A DNA stretch of 42,609 nt from Candidatus Hydrothermarchaeota archaeon. GTDB lineage: Archaea > Hydrothermarchaeota > Hydrothermarchaeia > Hydrothermarchaeales > BMS3B. Location of the stretch: assembly GCA_015521615.1 (NCBI GenBank), contig WANW01000023.1:1-42609 (forward strand). The letters are read 5' to 3'. Below are positions 9,151 through 18,587 of this stretch, piece after piece. The translations under genes and the position numbers were made by a program. The notes beneath the pieces are model-generated. The model did not search any database. It saw only the letters and a program-made list of their open reading frames with translations, and was not told the DNA's origin. Positions within the stretch are counted from its first letter, which is position 1; each line of letters opens with the position of its first letter.

Positions 9151-9531
9151 ATGAAGGTCAAGGAAATAATGCACGGCATAACGGTGGTGAAGCCTGACAC
9201 CAGTGTCAAGGAGATAGCAGAGCTGATGACGGCGAAGCGCATAGGCTCGGTGCTGGTTGAGATTGCACCTCTGCGCTACGGCATACTTACAGAGCGAGAC
9301 ATCCTGACCAAGGTCGTAGCCAATGACGTCGACCCGAGACAGGTAAAGGCAAAGGAAATTATGACTGAGCTTCGCGTAACCATCGACGCAGAGGCGAGTG
9401 TAGAGAAGGCATCTGAGATACTCAATGTGCACCACATCCGCCGCTTACCTGTGATGAAGGACGGCGAGATTGTGGGCATGGTCACAGCTCGAGACGTCGC
9501 CAAAGCATGCATGAGATTGTTCCCAAGGTAG
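9151..9531 (+). CDS. CBS domain pair protein
   Basis: Two CBS repeats (VKEIMHGITVVKPDTSVKEIAELM; ITMELRV...VHHIRRLPVMKDGEIVGMVTARDVA); TATA-like tttataaaa upstream. Confidence 0.9.
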   Translation: MKVKEIMHGITVVKPDTSVKEIAELMTAKRIGSVLVEIAPLRYGILTERDILTKVVANDVDPRQVKAKEIMTELRVTIDAEASVEKASEILNVHHIRRLPVMKDGEIVGMVTARDVAKACMRLFPR

Positions 9532-9599
9532 CCATAAAATATTTATAATGAAAAATCGTGATAATTGTTAATATCGGTGATTGTCGTAGAGGTGAAGAA

Positions 9600-10724
9600 A
9601 TGAAGCTTGCCTATGTTGGCCTGCCCTGTCAGCTCCAGGCACTGCGAAAGCTACAGCTCTTCAGCAAGGAGATAGGTCAGGAATGGGCGAACAGTGTGGA
9701 CCTTACCATTGGCCTGTTCTGCCGCGAGAACTGGGCGTACACCTGCTTCCGCGCCCTGGTTGAAGACGACTATGGCGTTAAGCTCAGCGAGGTTGAGAAG
9801 TTCGACATAAAGAAGGGCAAGGTTATAGCGATGCGCAACGGCGAGGTAATACTGGAGATCCCCCTGCCAGAGACCAAGCCCTATGTGCGTGTGGGCTGTC
9901 AGGTCTGCCTGGACTTCTCTGCAGAGCTCGCTGACCTGAGCGTCGGTGCTGTGGGCTCGCCGGCAAAGTACAGCACGGTGATAGTGCGAACAAGGCGCGG
10001 CATGGAGCTGCTCCGCGGGGCTGAGCGCGAGGGATATGTTGAGGTGAAGCACATAAGCGAGGTTAAGCCCGGAACAAAGCTGGTGCTCAAGCTCACAAAG
10101 GAGAAGCGCGACGAAAACCTCGCCGAAGCTGAGCGCAGAGAGCGCGCTGGCTACGTGGCGAAGCACATCGCAACCATGGGGGAGCAGGACCTTGCCAAGC
10201 TTGTGGCTGAGGCGAAGGGCAAGAGCTTCGCTGACTTGGAGAGGGACGTTATAGACGCCGGGATGTGCATCTCCTGCGGAACCTGCGTGGCTGTGGCAAG
10301 CGAGCAGCTTGAGATGGTGGAGGAGCGTCCGCGCCTGAAGGAATGTGCAAGCGGAGAGATGCCCAACGCTTACCTCGCATGTCCTCGCACCTCGCTGCCC
10401 AGCATGGTTATAACAGAGAGACTCTTCGCAGACGAGGGTGAGATGAACAGCGACAGTCTGGGGAAGTATATCGACATCTTTGCTGTTAAAGCCACTGAGA
10501 AGGCAGCGCTGAAGCGCTGGCAGGATGGCGGTGCTGTAACCGCGCTGCTTCTCTATGCACTCAAGGCAGGAGAAATAGACGCCGCGATAGCAGCGAAGCG
10601 TGACGAGAACTGGCATCCGATTGCAGTCGTGGCCTCAAACGAGGAGGAGCTTCGCGAGACAGGTGGTACGCTCTACTGCTACGTCACAAACATGCCTCTC
10701 CTCAAGGAGGTGGCTTCAAAGTGA
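9600..10724 (+). CDS. FrhB-family (coenzyme F420 hydrogenase/dehydrogenase beta subunit-like) protein with apparently permuted domain order
   Basis: Begins with VGLPCQLQALRKL...GLFCRENW...GCQVCLDFSAELADLSVG (normally the C-terminal half), then CISCGTC...DIFAVKATEKAALKRWQDGGAVTALLLYALKAGEIDAAI...TGGTLY (normally the N-terminal half). Confidence 0.8.
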   Translation: MKLAYVGLPCQLQALRKLQLFSKEIGQEWANSVDLTIGLFCRENWAYTCFRALVEDDYGVKLSEVEKFDIKKGKVIAMRNGEVILEIPLPETKPYVRVGCQVCLDFSAELADLSVGAVGSPAKYSTVIVRTRRGMELLRGAEREGYVEVKHISEVKPGTKLVLKLTKEKRDENLAEAERRERAGYVAKHIATMGEQDLAKLVAEAKGKSFADLERDVIDAGMCISCGTCVAVASEQLEMVEERPRLKECASGEMPNAYLACPRTSLPSMVITERLFADEGEMNSDSLGKYIDIFAVKATEKAALKRWQDGGAVTALLLYALKAGEIDAAIAAKRDENWHPIAVVASNEEELRETGGTLYCYVTNMPLLKEVASK

Positions 10725-11260
10725 AGGAGATACGCTTCCATGGCCGCGGAGGACAGGGCGCAGTTACGGCGGCGGACCTTCTCGCTATGGCAGCCTTCTT
10801 TGACGGCAAGTACTCGCAGGCTTTCCCGAGCTTCGGCACAGAGCGCAGAGGTGCGCCGGTTACTGCGTTTGCCAGGATAAGTGACCGCTTCATCCGACTG
10901 AGGAGTCAGATTTATGAGCCCGATTATATTGTGGTGCAGGATCCCTCGCTGCTCGAGGTTATAGATGTGGCGAAGGGGCTTAAAAGCTCCGGAAAGGCCC
11001 TTATAAACACTGAGAAGAGCAGAATAGAGCTAAACACTGAGGCTGAAGTTTACACAATAAACGCCACAAAGATTGCGCTCGACGTGCTGGGTGTGCCAAT
11101 AGTCAACACCGCCATGATTGGCGCCTTTGCGGCGCTCACAAAGGAGGTATCTCTGGACTCTGTAATAAAAGCAGTGCGCAGACGATTCCCTGCAAAGCTC
11201 GCTGAGAAGAACGTTAAGGCGGTTGAGGTGGCGTACGAGGAGATGGAGGCCAAGATATGA
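10721..11260 (+). CDS. porC: 2-oxoacid:ferredoxin oxidoreductase gamma subunit
   Basis: KEIRFHGRGGQGAVTAADLLAMAAFFDGKYSQAFPSFGTERRGAPV. Confidence 0.92.
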   Translation: MKEIRFHGRGGQGAVTAADLLAMAAFFDGKYSQAFPSFGTERRGAPVTAFARISDRFIRLRSQIYEPDYIVVQDPSLLEVIDVAKGLKSSGKALINTEKSRIELNTEAEVYTINATKIALDVLGVPIVNTAMIGAFAALTKEVSLDSVIKAVRRRFPAKLAEKNVKAVEVAYEEMEAKI

Positions 11261-11520
11261 AGGTCAATATCGCAGCGTGTATCACCGAACCCGGGAGTTC
11301 GGAGCGTAATAAAACTGGCGGGTGGAGAGTTTTCCGCCCTGTGATTAACAATGAGCGCTGCATAGACTGCGGAAGCTGCTGGATTTTCTGCCCGGATGCG
11401 AGCATAACCCGCGAAGAGAACGGTGAATATAAGGTTAACCTGGACTTCTGCAAGGGCTGCGGAATCTGTGCAAATGAGTGCCCGTCTGAAGCTATAGAGA
11501 TGGTGCTGGAGGAGAAGTAA
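11257..11520 (+). CDS. porD: 2-oxoacid:ferredoxin oxidoreductase delta (ferredoxin-like) subunit
   Basis: Two 4Fe-4S motifs CIDCGSCWIFCPD and CKGCGICANECP. Confidence 0.92.
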   Translation: MKVNIAACITEPGSSERNKTGGWRVFRPVINNERCIDCGSCWIFCPDASITREENGEYKVNLDFCKGCGICANECPSEAIEMVLEEK

Positions 11521-12692
11521 TGCCCCACAAGGATGTGATGCATGGTTCTCGCGCAGTGGCTGAGGCGGTGAAGCTGTGCGGCGTTGAAGTGGTAGCCGCC
11601 TATCCAATTACCCCCCAGACGCACATAGTTGAGGATATCGCAGAGATGGTGGCAAACGGCGAGCTTAAGGCAGAGTACATAATGGTTGAGAGTGAGCACT
11701 CCGCCATGAGCGCATGCATTGGAGCGAGTGCCACAGGGGCAAGGGTGTTCACCGCCACCGCATCGCAGGGGCTTGCGCTCATGCATGAGGTGCTGTGGAT
11801 AGCCTCCGGCATGCGCCTCCCCATAGTCATGGTGAATGCAAATCGCGCTTTGAGTGCGCCTATAAACATCTGGAATGACCAGAGCGACTCCATCGCAGAG
11901 CGCGACTCCGGCTGGATTCAGATCTACGTGGAGACCAACCAGGAAGCACTGGACAGCGTGATTCAGGCTTATCGCATCGCTGAGGATAGGGAGGTTCTTC
12001 TGCCGGTGATGGTGTGCATGGACGGCTTCGTGCTCACCCATACTGTTGAACCTGTAGAGGTGCCTGACGAGGAGCAGGTGAAGCGATATCTTCCAGAGCT
12101 TCACCTTCCGCATGTGCTGGACCCAGAGCAGCCAGTAACCATGGGCTCCCTGGGCGACCCGAACTATTACATGGAATTTCGGAAGCAGCAGGAACTGGCT
12201 ATGGAGAATGCGCTACGTGTGGCGATGCAGGCAGATGAGGAGTTTAAGGAAATCTTCGGACGCGGCTATGGTCTTATAGAGGAGTACAACCTTGAAAACG
12301 CCGAGATTGTGCTTGTAACAATGGGTTCTCTCGCTGGGACGATAAAGGAGACGCTCGACGCGCTTGGCGACGATGGTGTTGGACTTCTGAGAATACGCTT
12401 ATTCCGCCCCTTCCCGAAGGAAGCAGTAAGGAGAGCACTTTCGCGGGCAAAGGTGGTTAATGTTATTGAAAAGGATGTTTCCATCGGCTTCGGCGAGGGT
12501 GCGCTCATGACCGAGCTGAAGAGTGTGCTCTACGGCTCTGGCATAAAGGTTCTGGGCACCGTGGCAGGGCTGGGAGGCAGGGACATAACCATAGCACACA
12601 TACGTGAGGCGATTGAGCGCGCGAAGCGTGCGCTGCACGGAGAGAGCGTTGAAGAGATAGCATGGGCTGGTTTGAAGGAGGAAGCACTGTGA
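11520..12692 (+). CDS. porA: 2-oxoacid:ferredoxin oxidoreductase alpha subunit
   Basis: [68 protein letters not shown]. Confidence 0.93.
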   Translation: MPHKDVMHGSRAVAEAVKLCGVEVVAAYPITPQTHIVEDIAEMVANGELKAEYIMVESEHSAMSACIGASATGARVFTATASQGLALMHEVLWIASGMRLPIVMVNANRALSAPINIWNDQSDSIAERDSGWIQIYVETNQEALDSVIQAYRIAEDREVLLPVMVCMDGFVLTHTVEPVEVPDEEQVKRYLPELHLPHVLDPEQPVTMGSLGDPNYYMEFRKQQELAMENALRVAMQADEEFKEIFGRGYGLIEEYNLENAEIVLVTMGSLAGTIKETLDALGDDGVGLLRIRLFRPFPKEAVRRALSRAKVVNVIEKDVSIGFGEGALMTELKSVLYGSGIKVLGTVAGLGGRDITIAHIREAIERAKRALHGESVEEIAWAGLKEEAL

Positions 12693-13663
12693 AGGTTGCT
12701 GCAGATATCCCGAGTTATGTAAAGTGCCGCCATGTGTGCGGTGCAAGTCTGGCGGCTAACCGCTGCTTTAAATTCAGGCTTAATGTCAAAGAGGTGAGTG
12801 AGGAGGAGCTCTTTGCTCCCGGACATAGAGGCTGCGCCGGATGCGGGTGCACCATTGCCATGAGGCTGGCACTAAAGGTAGCCGGCAGGAATGTAATTGT
12901 CACCCATGCTACCGGCTGCATGGAGGTTGTAAGCTCTCCATACCCCGAGACAGCCTGGCGTGTGCCCTGGATTCACGTGGCCTTTGAGAATTCCGCCGCC
13001 GTGGCGAGCGGCGTGGAGGCGGCGCTTAAGGCACTGGGCAAGAAGGACAGGGTTAAGGTAATTGCCTTCGGTGGCGATGGGGGCACAGTGGATATAGGCT
13101 TCCAGGCGCTGAGCGGCGCCCTCGAGCGCGGGCACGACTTTGTGTACATATGCTATGATAATGAGGCATATATGAACACCGGTATTCAGCGCTCTGGAGC
13201 AACACCATATGGGGCCAGCACAACCACCTCTCCGCCTGGCAAGGAGAGCTTTGGCAACAGAACATTCAAGAAGGACATGCCCCGCATAGTAGCAGCGCAT
13301 GGCATACCCTACGTTGCCACCGCAAGTGTTGCCTTCCCCCTGGACTACATGGAGAAGGTGAGGAAGGCGCTCAGCGTGGAAGGCCCGGCCTATGTGCATG
13401 TGCATGCGCCCTGCACCCCCGGCTGGGGCATTGCCAGCGAGAAGAGCATTGAGGTTGCACGCCTGGCTGTGGACAGTGGCATGTGGATACTCTACGAGAT
13501 AGAGAATGGCAAAAGCAGAGTAACCTACAAGCCAACAGTAAAGCGCCCTGTTAAGGAGTATCTGCGAATGCAGAAGCGCTTCAGGCACCTCAGCGAGGAG
13601 CACATCGCCGTGCTCCAGCAATACGTGGACGAGCGCTGGAAGGAGGTTTTCGGGGAGGGATGA
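12689..13663 (+). CDS. porB: 2-oxoacid:ferredoxin oxidoreductase beta subunit (TPP-binding)
   Basis: [59 protein letters not shown] start 12689. Confidence 0.93.
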   Translation: MKVAADIPSYVKCRHVCGASLAANRCFKFRLNVKEVSEEELFAPGHRGCAGCGCTIAMRLALKVAGRNVIVTHATGCMEVVSSPYPETAWRVPWIHVAFENSAAVASGVEAALKALGKKDRVKVIAFGGDGGTVDIGFQALSGALERGHDFVYICYDNEAYMNTGIQRSGATPYGASTTTSPPGKESFGNRTFKKDMPRIVAAHGIPYVATASVAFPLDYMEKVRKALSVEGPAYVHVHAPCTPGWGIASEKSIEVARLAVDSGMWILYEIENGKSRVTYKPTVKRPVKEYLRMQKRFRHLSEEHIAVLQQYVDERWKEVFGEG

Positions 13664-14251
13664 TTAAAACTCAGGGAATCTTTTATAGCCAAGTTCTTTA
13701 ATATTACCCAAATAGTCTATTTCGTATCCTTCAATTTTTATCCTTTCGGATTCTTTTCTATTTATATCTCTTGTGAAAATGATAATCAAGTATTTTTCGG
13801 CAGGTATTTTAATCATGCACTTCGAAACATATTTCTGAAAAGTAAGTAGAATATCGTCAATATCTTTAATACGTGGAGAACAAATCATGATTTTCAAATT
13901 AGCCTTAATATCTAGCAACTTTTCAAAGTCGTAATATATCTCTTTTAATTCAGTACTCCATTCTTGTTCTATGGCAAGCTCAATCCCCCATTCATTCGGA
14001 TAGTCATCTTTGAGTTCAATAGCCCAGCACAAATCAACCAAGTACTCATAATAACCATTCCTAACTCTTGGATCTGTATACACGTTATATCCGAGAGATT
14101 CGCCTAAATCTATAAAATATCCGAGTATTTTTTTAGTCCATTCAGAATTTTTATCATCCCAACTAAGTGGCCTAATTTTTTTGTCGTAATCATAAAGGAA
14201 TCTTGAAAAAATCTCTTTTGGATTCACAAGAATAATTTTACCCCCGTCCAT
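13664..14251 (-). CDS. Hypothetical protein, PD-(D/E)XK nuclease-like pattern
   Basis: AT-rich ORF; YLVDLCWAIE...GIELAIEQEW...IYYDFEKLLDIKANLKIMIC resembles D / ExE / DFxKLL core of PD-(D/E)XK-fold proteins. Confidence 0.5.
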   Translation of the reverse strand: MDGGKIILVNPKEIFSRFLYDYDKKIRPLSWDDKNSEWTKKILGYFIDLGESLGYNVYTDPRVRNGYYEYLVDLCWAIELKDDYPNEWGIELAIEQEWSTELKEIYYDFEKLLDIKANLKIMICSPRIKDIDDILLTFQKYVSKCMIKIPAEKYLIIIFTRDINRKESERIKIEGYEIDYLGNIKELGYKRFPEF

Positions 14252-14327
14252 AGATGAAGAATATCCATTGAAATATATAAATTTTGCGAATAAATTTTAT
14301 ATACAAAGTATAAAAAATACATAAAAT

Positions 14328-14588
14328 ATGGCAACCATACAGATATCGAAAGAGACCCAGAAAAAGCTCTTTGAAGTTGCTGCAAAGCTTCAGCTCAAGC
14401 TAAGGAGAAGGGTGAGTCTTGACGAGACCATAAGGTATCTCCTGACCCTGCATGAGGGTGGCAGACGCAAAGAGAAGTTTGCCTCCTTCTATGGGTGTGC
14501 CCGCGGAGATGAGGCTGAAAAAGCAAGGAAGTTGCTATATGAGCTTCGCGCCGAGGAGGACGCTCGCCTTGAAAAGCTTGGTGGTTGA
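14328..14588 (+). CDS. vapB: VapB-type antitoxin
   Basis: MATIQISKETQKKLFEVAAKLQLKLRRRVSLDETIRYLL N-terminal DNA-binding type region, overlaps a PIN toxin gene. Confidence 0.75.
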   Translation: MATIQISKETQKKLFEVAAKLQLKLRRRVSLDETIRYLLTLHEGGRRKEKFASFYGCARGDEAEKARKLLYELRAEEDARLEKLGG

Positions 14589-14982
14589 TGCGGGCGTGCT
14601 CATAGAGATAGCCTATGCCACCAAACTTGGAGAAGCTGCTGCACGGGTAATAGAAGAGTCGCCCTCATACACCACTCCTTATGCAATCACAGAACTCTTT
14701 TATGTGCTCTGCCGGCGCTTCTCTTCTGAATTTGCAGAGGAAAAGGTGACCCTGCTACTGGAATCGAACTACGTTAAGGTCGAGCACAGCTCAGAGCTGT
14801 GCCTTGAGGCGGGGAAGATAAAATGCGAGCGGAGAATCTCTCTCGCTGACTGCTACATCATCGCCCTCGCAAAAATGCTGGCGGGCAAAGCAATGTTTGC
14901 ACGCAGGGAGAGGGAAATCCAGAAGGAATCGGACAGAAAGCCCTTCGATGTTGAGATAATCTATGCCGAAGATCTGATTTAG
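14569..14982 (+). CDS. vapC: VapC-type PIN-domain toxin
   Basis: (L)KSLVVDAGVLIEIAYA...SLADCYIIALAKML; start is probably TTG 14569 or nearby, overlapping vapB. Confidence 0.8.
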   Translation: MKSLVVDAGVLIEIAYATKLGEAAARVIEESPSYTTPYAITELFYVLCRRFSSEFAEEKVTLLLESNYVKVEHSSELCLEAGKIKCERRISLADCYIIALAKMLAGKAMFARREREIQKESDRKPFDVEIIYAEDLI

Positions 14983-14991
14983 CCAAAAAAC

Positions 14992-15324
14992 CTAAACCAC
15001 GCACTTGATATCCCTGAAAACGTCGTAGTGTTCATCCAGGGAGTATATCTCCCTGATGCCGCGCCTTCGCATAATAAGCACATTGTACGCATCAACGAAG
15101 TCAACCTGAAACCTGCCCGACATCTCCACAGCTTCTCTGCATGCGGAGGCTTCCACATCCACAAGTCTCAAGCCTATGCAGTCCAAAAATGAAAGGACCA
15201 TGTCGGTCGCCTTATTTTCATCGAATCTCTCACTGCCCTCCAGGACGTACTTTATCTCAGCCACCGTGAATACGCTGGTGACAACCTTCTCCTCACCCTT
15301 TTCCACACACCTCATTATTTCCAA
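14992..15324 (-). pseudogene. 5'-truncated VapC PIN-domain gene
   Basis: LEIMRCVEKGEEKVVTSVFTVAEIKYVLEG...VDFVDAYNVLIMRRRGIREIYSLDEHYDVFRDI; lacks the N-terminal strand with the first catalytic Asp; in-frame stop just upstream. Confidence 0.65.
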
Positions 15325-15333
15325 GCGCTTCGT

Positions 15334-15789
15334 TTAGTGGCACCCCTTCTCACACGTCTCACGGGCGAATTCTTCCTCGCGCACGCCTATATGCTCCTCC
15401 CTTCCCAAAACCTCCCCGCTCACAGGGTCAACGTACAGAACCATTGCATTTATGCTTCCCAGGCCTGCGCACCCGCACTTGCGCTCCATAATCTCCACCC
15501 GCCACAGGTAGCGGCCCACCTCCGGCTTGAACTCCAGCACAGCACGCTCCACGCGCAGCGATGCGTTCTCAAAATGCTCCTGGGCAAATTTTTTAAACTC
15601 CTCATCCTCGCTGGCTATGCGTATTGCTTCCTCGCTGGATATGGGGATATGCACACTCGAGTTGAGCTTCTCCAGCTGCGCACTTAGCTGTGCCACCTCC
15701 CCGCTAGCACGTGCATAGCTGAAAAGCAGCCCTCCTGCTAAAATTGCAAGGACCACTATAACTGTAGCAAGAGTCTTATTTTCTACCAT
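15334..15789 (-). CDS. Membrane-anchored protein with PepSY-like domain and Cys-rich C-terminus
   Basis: N-terminal TM (ATVIVVLAILAGGLLFSYA), SSEEAIRIA...YLWRVEIM...VDPVSGEVLGREE pattern; ends CEKGCH. Confidence 0.5.
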   Translation of the reverse strand: MVENKTLATVIVVLAILAGGLLFSYARASGEVAQLSAQLEKLNSSVHIPISSEEAIRIASEDEEFKKFAQEHFENASLRVERAVLEFKPEVGRYLWRVEIMERKCGCAGLGSINAMVLYVDPVSGEVLGREEHIGVREEEFARETCEKGCH

Positions 15790-15790
15790 T

Positions 15791-16048
15791 TCATGCTCTC
15801 GGGATGCCGCCCTCGTTGATTATTAGCACATCCTTAACCGCCTTAACTGCGGTGAAGGGTATAAGGATTTCACCCCTTTCATTCAGCCTGAAGTACTTCG
15901 GGTCCACATCCTTGCCTGGCTTAACTATCAGCATCATCACCTTGCCTGCGACGGTCTCAATGCTTATGTCGGTAAGCCTGCCAATCACCGTACCTCGATC
16001 ACTAACCACATTCCTCCCTATCAGGTCTCTCCCTGCAATCCTGCCCAT
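15791..16048 (-). CDS. PRC-barrel domain protein
   Basis: GRDLIGRNVVSDRGTVIGRLTDISIETVAGKVMMLIV. Confidence 0.85.
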   Translation of the reverse strand: MGRIAGRDLIGRNVVSDRGTVIGRLTDISIETVAGKVMMLIVKPGKDVDPKYFRLNERGEILIPFTAVKAVKDVLIINEGGIPRA

Positions 16049-16081
16049 TCTCCTGCCTCCATCTCTAAATTTGCCAAGGCG

Positions 16082-16501
16082 CTACTTAAAGCTTAGCCCT
16101 CTCTGCGCCGTAGCAGAGATTATGTCGCTAAGGGTGATTATCCCCTCCGGCATGTGCGAAAGCTCTGTCCTGCCTTCTGCACCCTTAACCACGAAGAGCC
16201 TGCTCACCCTGTTCTCATGCATAACTCTTGCTGCCTCAAGAAGTGTGGCATTTGGGTCAATGCCAAAAAAGCTGGTGCTCATTATCTCCTCAACCTTTGC
16301 CTCCTTGCTCACACCCCTGCTCAGAGCACGCACCATATCTGTGTCTGAAACCACACCTGCTGGCTTGCCACTGCTGTCCACAACCAGCAAGCCCGAGATG
16401 CCCTCATTCCGCATTACTCGAGCCACATCGCGCAAGCTCATGCCCACCTCCACTGTAATAAGCGGCTTTTTGAGGAAATCTGAAACCTTTCTTTTGAGCA
16501 T
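16082..16501 (-). CDS. CBS domain pair protein
   Basis: Two CBS repeats (ITVEVGMSLRDVARVMRNEGISGLLVVDSSGKPAGVVSDTDMV). Confidence 0.9.
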   Translation of the reverse strand: MLKRKVSDFLKKPLITVEVGMSLRDVARVMRNEGISGLLVVDSSGKPAGVVSDTDMVRALSRGVSKEAKVEEIMSTSFFGIDPNATLLEAARVMHENRVSRLFVVKGAEGRTELSHMPEGIITLSDIISATAQRGLSFK

Positions 16502-16507
16502 CGCAAC

Positions 16508-16921
16508 TCACTCCGCCATGTACCTGACTAAGTCAGAGGATGTAATTATCCCGACGGGGCGCTGAAGATAGGGTTTTGAAAGACTCGCCTTTTCTGGCTT
16601 CTCCTCCTTCACCACAAAGAGGCGGTGCACCCTCTCGCGGTCCATAACACGGGCTGCCTCCTCAAGGGGTGCGTCCTCCTCAATTATAAGGGTAAAGGGC
16701 ATCATCACCTCACTAACCTTTGTGGTCTCGAAGTTCCTCCCCTTAATTATAGCGTCCAGCACGTCGGTATCTGAGATTACACCCATCGTATCGCCGTCCT
16801 CACTTACCACCGCAACACCCGAGATTCTGTACTTCGCCATAACTCTGACCACATCGCTCAGCGTGGAATTGACATCAACGGTGTAAACCCCCCGCGTCAT
16901 ATAATCCCTGACCTTTGCCAT
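16508..16921 (-). CDS. CBS domain pair protein
   Basis: VRDYMTRGVYTVDVNSTLSDVVRVMAKYRISGVAVV; second CBS repeat follows. Confidence 0.9.
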   Translation of the reverse strand: MAKVRDYMTRGVYTVDVNSTLSDVVRVMAKYRISGVAVVSEDGDTMGVISDTDVLDAIIKGRNFETTKVSEVMMPFTLIIEEDAPLEEAARVMDRERVHRLFVVKEEKPEKASLSKPYLQRPVGIITSSDLVRYMAE

Positions 16922-16925
16922 GCTC

Positions 16926-18500
16926 TCACATCTCCAGTTCCTTTACGCTGTACACCCCGGGTATTGAGGCGATCTCATCAACCACCTCTTTACCCACAGG
17001 CTGGTCCACGCTAAGCACCATGAGCTGAGTCTCACCCTTTTCGCGCCGGCCAACCTGCATCGCTCCTATATTTATCTGCTTCTCTCCGAGAAGTGTGGCC
17101 ACCCTGCCTATCATCCCGGGCTTGTCCTCATGCTTGACGATGAGCATCTTCCCGCCCGGGGTGAGCTCAATGGCATACTCCTCTATGCCCGTGATTCTAA
17201 CCTCGCCACCGATGCTTGAGCCCTTCACTATGGTTTCGCCCTCATCGGTCTTCACCCTGAGGATTATAAGGCTCCCGTACTTCTCTGCATCATCCCTCTT
17301 GGCCTGAGTAATGCGTATGTCACGATTTTTAGCCACCACGGGCGCGTTGAGCAGGTTCACCCCCTCTGTAAGAATGGGCGATAGCAAACCCTTGAGCGCA
17401 GCGTTGGTGAGAACCTCCTGGTGCTCCTCTTTTGCAAGCTCGCCACAGAAGGTCACCTCTACGTCGCGAATTCTGCCGGAGACCAGCTGAATTGCAAAGT
17501 TGCCAAGTGCCTCTGCAAGTGCAAGGTAGTCCTTGAGCCTGTCAAGCACCTCTGGCGGTAGCCTGGGCATGTTCACCACATTGCGCGGAGGTTCGCCACG
17601 CAGCACCTTGAGCACTTCCTCACAGGCGATGAGCGAGGCGTAGCGCTGCGCTTCTTCCGTAGAAGCGCCCAGGTGAGGGGTGACTATGCAGTTCTCCAGC
17701 TCAAGCAGGGGGTTGCCAAATGGTGGTTCCTTCTCAAACACGTCAAGGGCGGCGCCCGCAAGCTTGCCCGAGCGCAGCGCTTCGTAGAGAGCCGCCTCAT
17801 CCACAACACCGCCGCGGGCGGCATTTATTAGATACGCCCCATCCTTCATCTTTGCTATAGCTTCTGCATTTATCAGATGCCTGGTCTGCTCAGTCAGGGG
17901 TACGTGGATGGTAATAAAATCACTCCTCGCAAGAAGCTCGTCCAGGTCGACCACCTCGACGCCGAGCTCCTCTGCAAGCTTCTTTGAAATGTAGGGATCG
18001 TAGGCTATGCAGTGCATCTCAAAGGCCTTCGCTTTCCGCACCACCTGTGAACCTATTCTGCCCATCCCTATTACGCCCAGCGTCTTTCCGCGCAGCTCCA
18101 CACCGAGGAATTTCTTCTTCTCCCACTTCCCTGCTTTAAGACTGGCATTGGCCTGAGGTATTCTCCTCGCCAGGGCGAGCATTAAGCCTATGGTATGCTC
18201 CGCTACAGTTATAGACGAAGCTTCAGGAGCATTAACCACGATAATGCCACGCTCTGTTGCAGCCTTGATATCAATGTTGTCCACTCCAACGCCGGCTCTG
18301 CCTATAACCTTAAGGTTCTCAGCCGCCTCTATAACATCTCGAGTGACCTTTGTAGCGCTCCTGACGAGAAGCGCATCCTTATCGCGAATCTTCTCAATAA
18401 GCTCCTCCTTGCTCAAACCAGTTGCAACTTCAACCTCTGCATGCTGACGAAGAAGCTCTATCCCTGCCTCATGGAGATGGTCGCTCACCAGTACCTTCAT
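16926..18500 (-). CDS. serA: D-3-phosphoglycerate dehydrogenase with ACT domain
   Basis: [59 protein letters not shown]-terminal ACT domain. Confidence 0.95.
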   Translation of the reverse strand: MKVLVSDHLHEAGIELLRQHAEVEVATGLSKEELIEKIRDKDALLVRSATKVTRDVIEAAENLKVIGRAGVGVDNIDIKAATERGIIVVNAPEASSITVAEHTIGLMLALARRIPQANASLKAGKWEKKKFLGVELRGKTLGVIGMGRIGSQVVRKAKAFEMHCIAYDPYISKKLAEELGVEVVDLDELLARSDFITIHVPLTEQTRHLINAEAIAKMKDGAYLINAARGGVVDEAALYEALRSGKLAGAALDVFEKEPPFGNPLLELENCIVTPHLGASTEEAQRYASLIACEEVLKVLRGEPPRNVVNMPRLPPEVLDRLKDYLALAEALGNFAIQLVSGRIRDVEVTFCGELAKEEHQEVLTNAALKGLLSPILTEGVNLLNAPVVAKNRDIRITQAKRDDAEKYGSLIILRVKTDEGETIVKGSSIGGEVRITGIEEYAIELTPGGKMLIVKHEDKPGMIGRVATLLGEKQINIGAMQVGRREKGETQLMVLSVDQPVGKEVVDEIASIPGVYSVKELEM

Positions 18501-18587
18501 CCTGAACCTCCTGCTCTGAATTTTTCATATATTGCGAAACGGTGGTATTTAAAATTTCTCTGGATAGAGAGGATAAAAATGATTTTT

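Noticed and set aside
9651-10616. 321-aa - strand ORF
   Set aside because: Antisense shadow of the FrhB-like gene; Cys/His/Leu-rich composition typical of shadow frames.
11214-13621. Long - strand ORFs (299 aa, 249 aa) opposite porA/porB
   Set aside because: Antisense to strongly supported POR subunits; no motifs.
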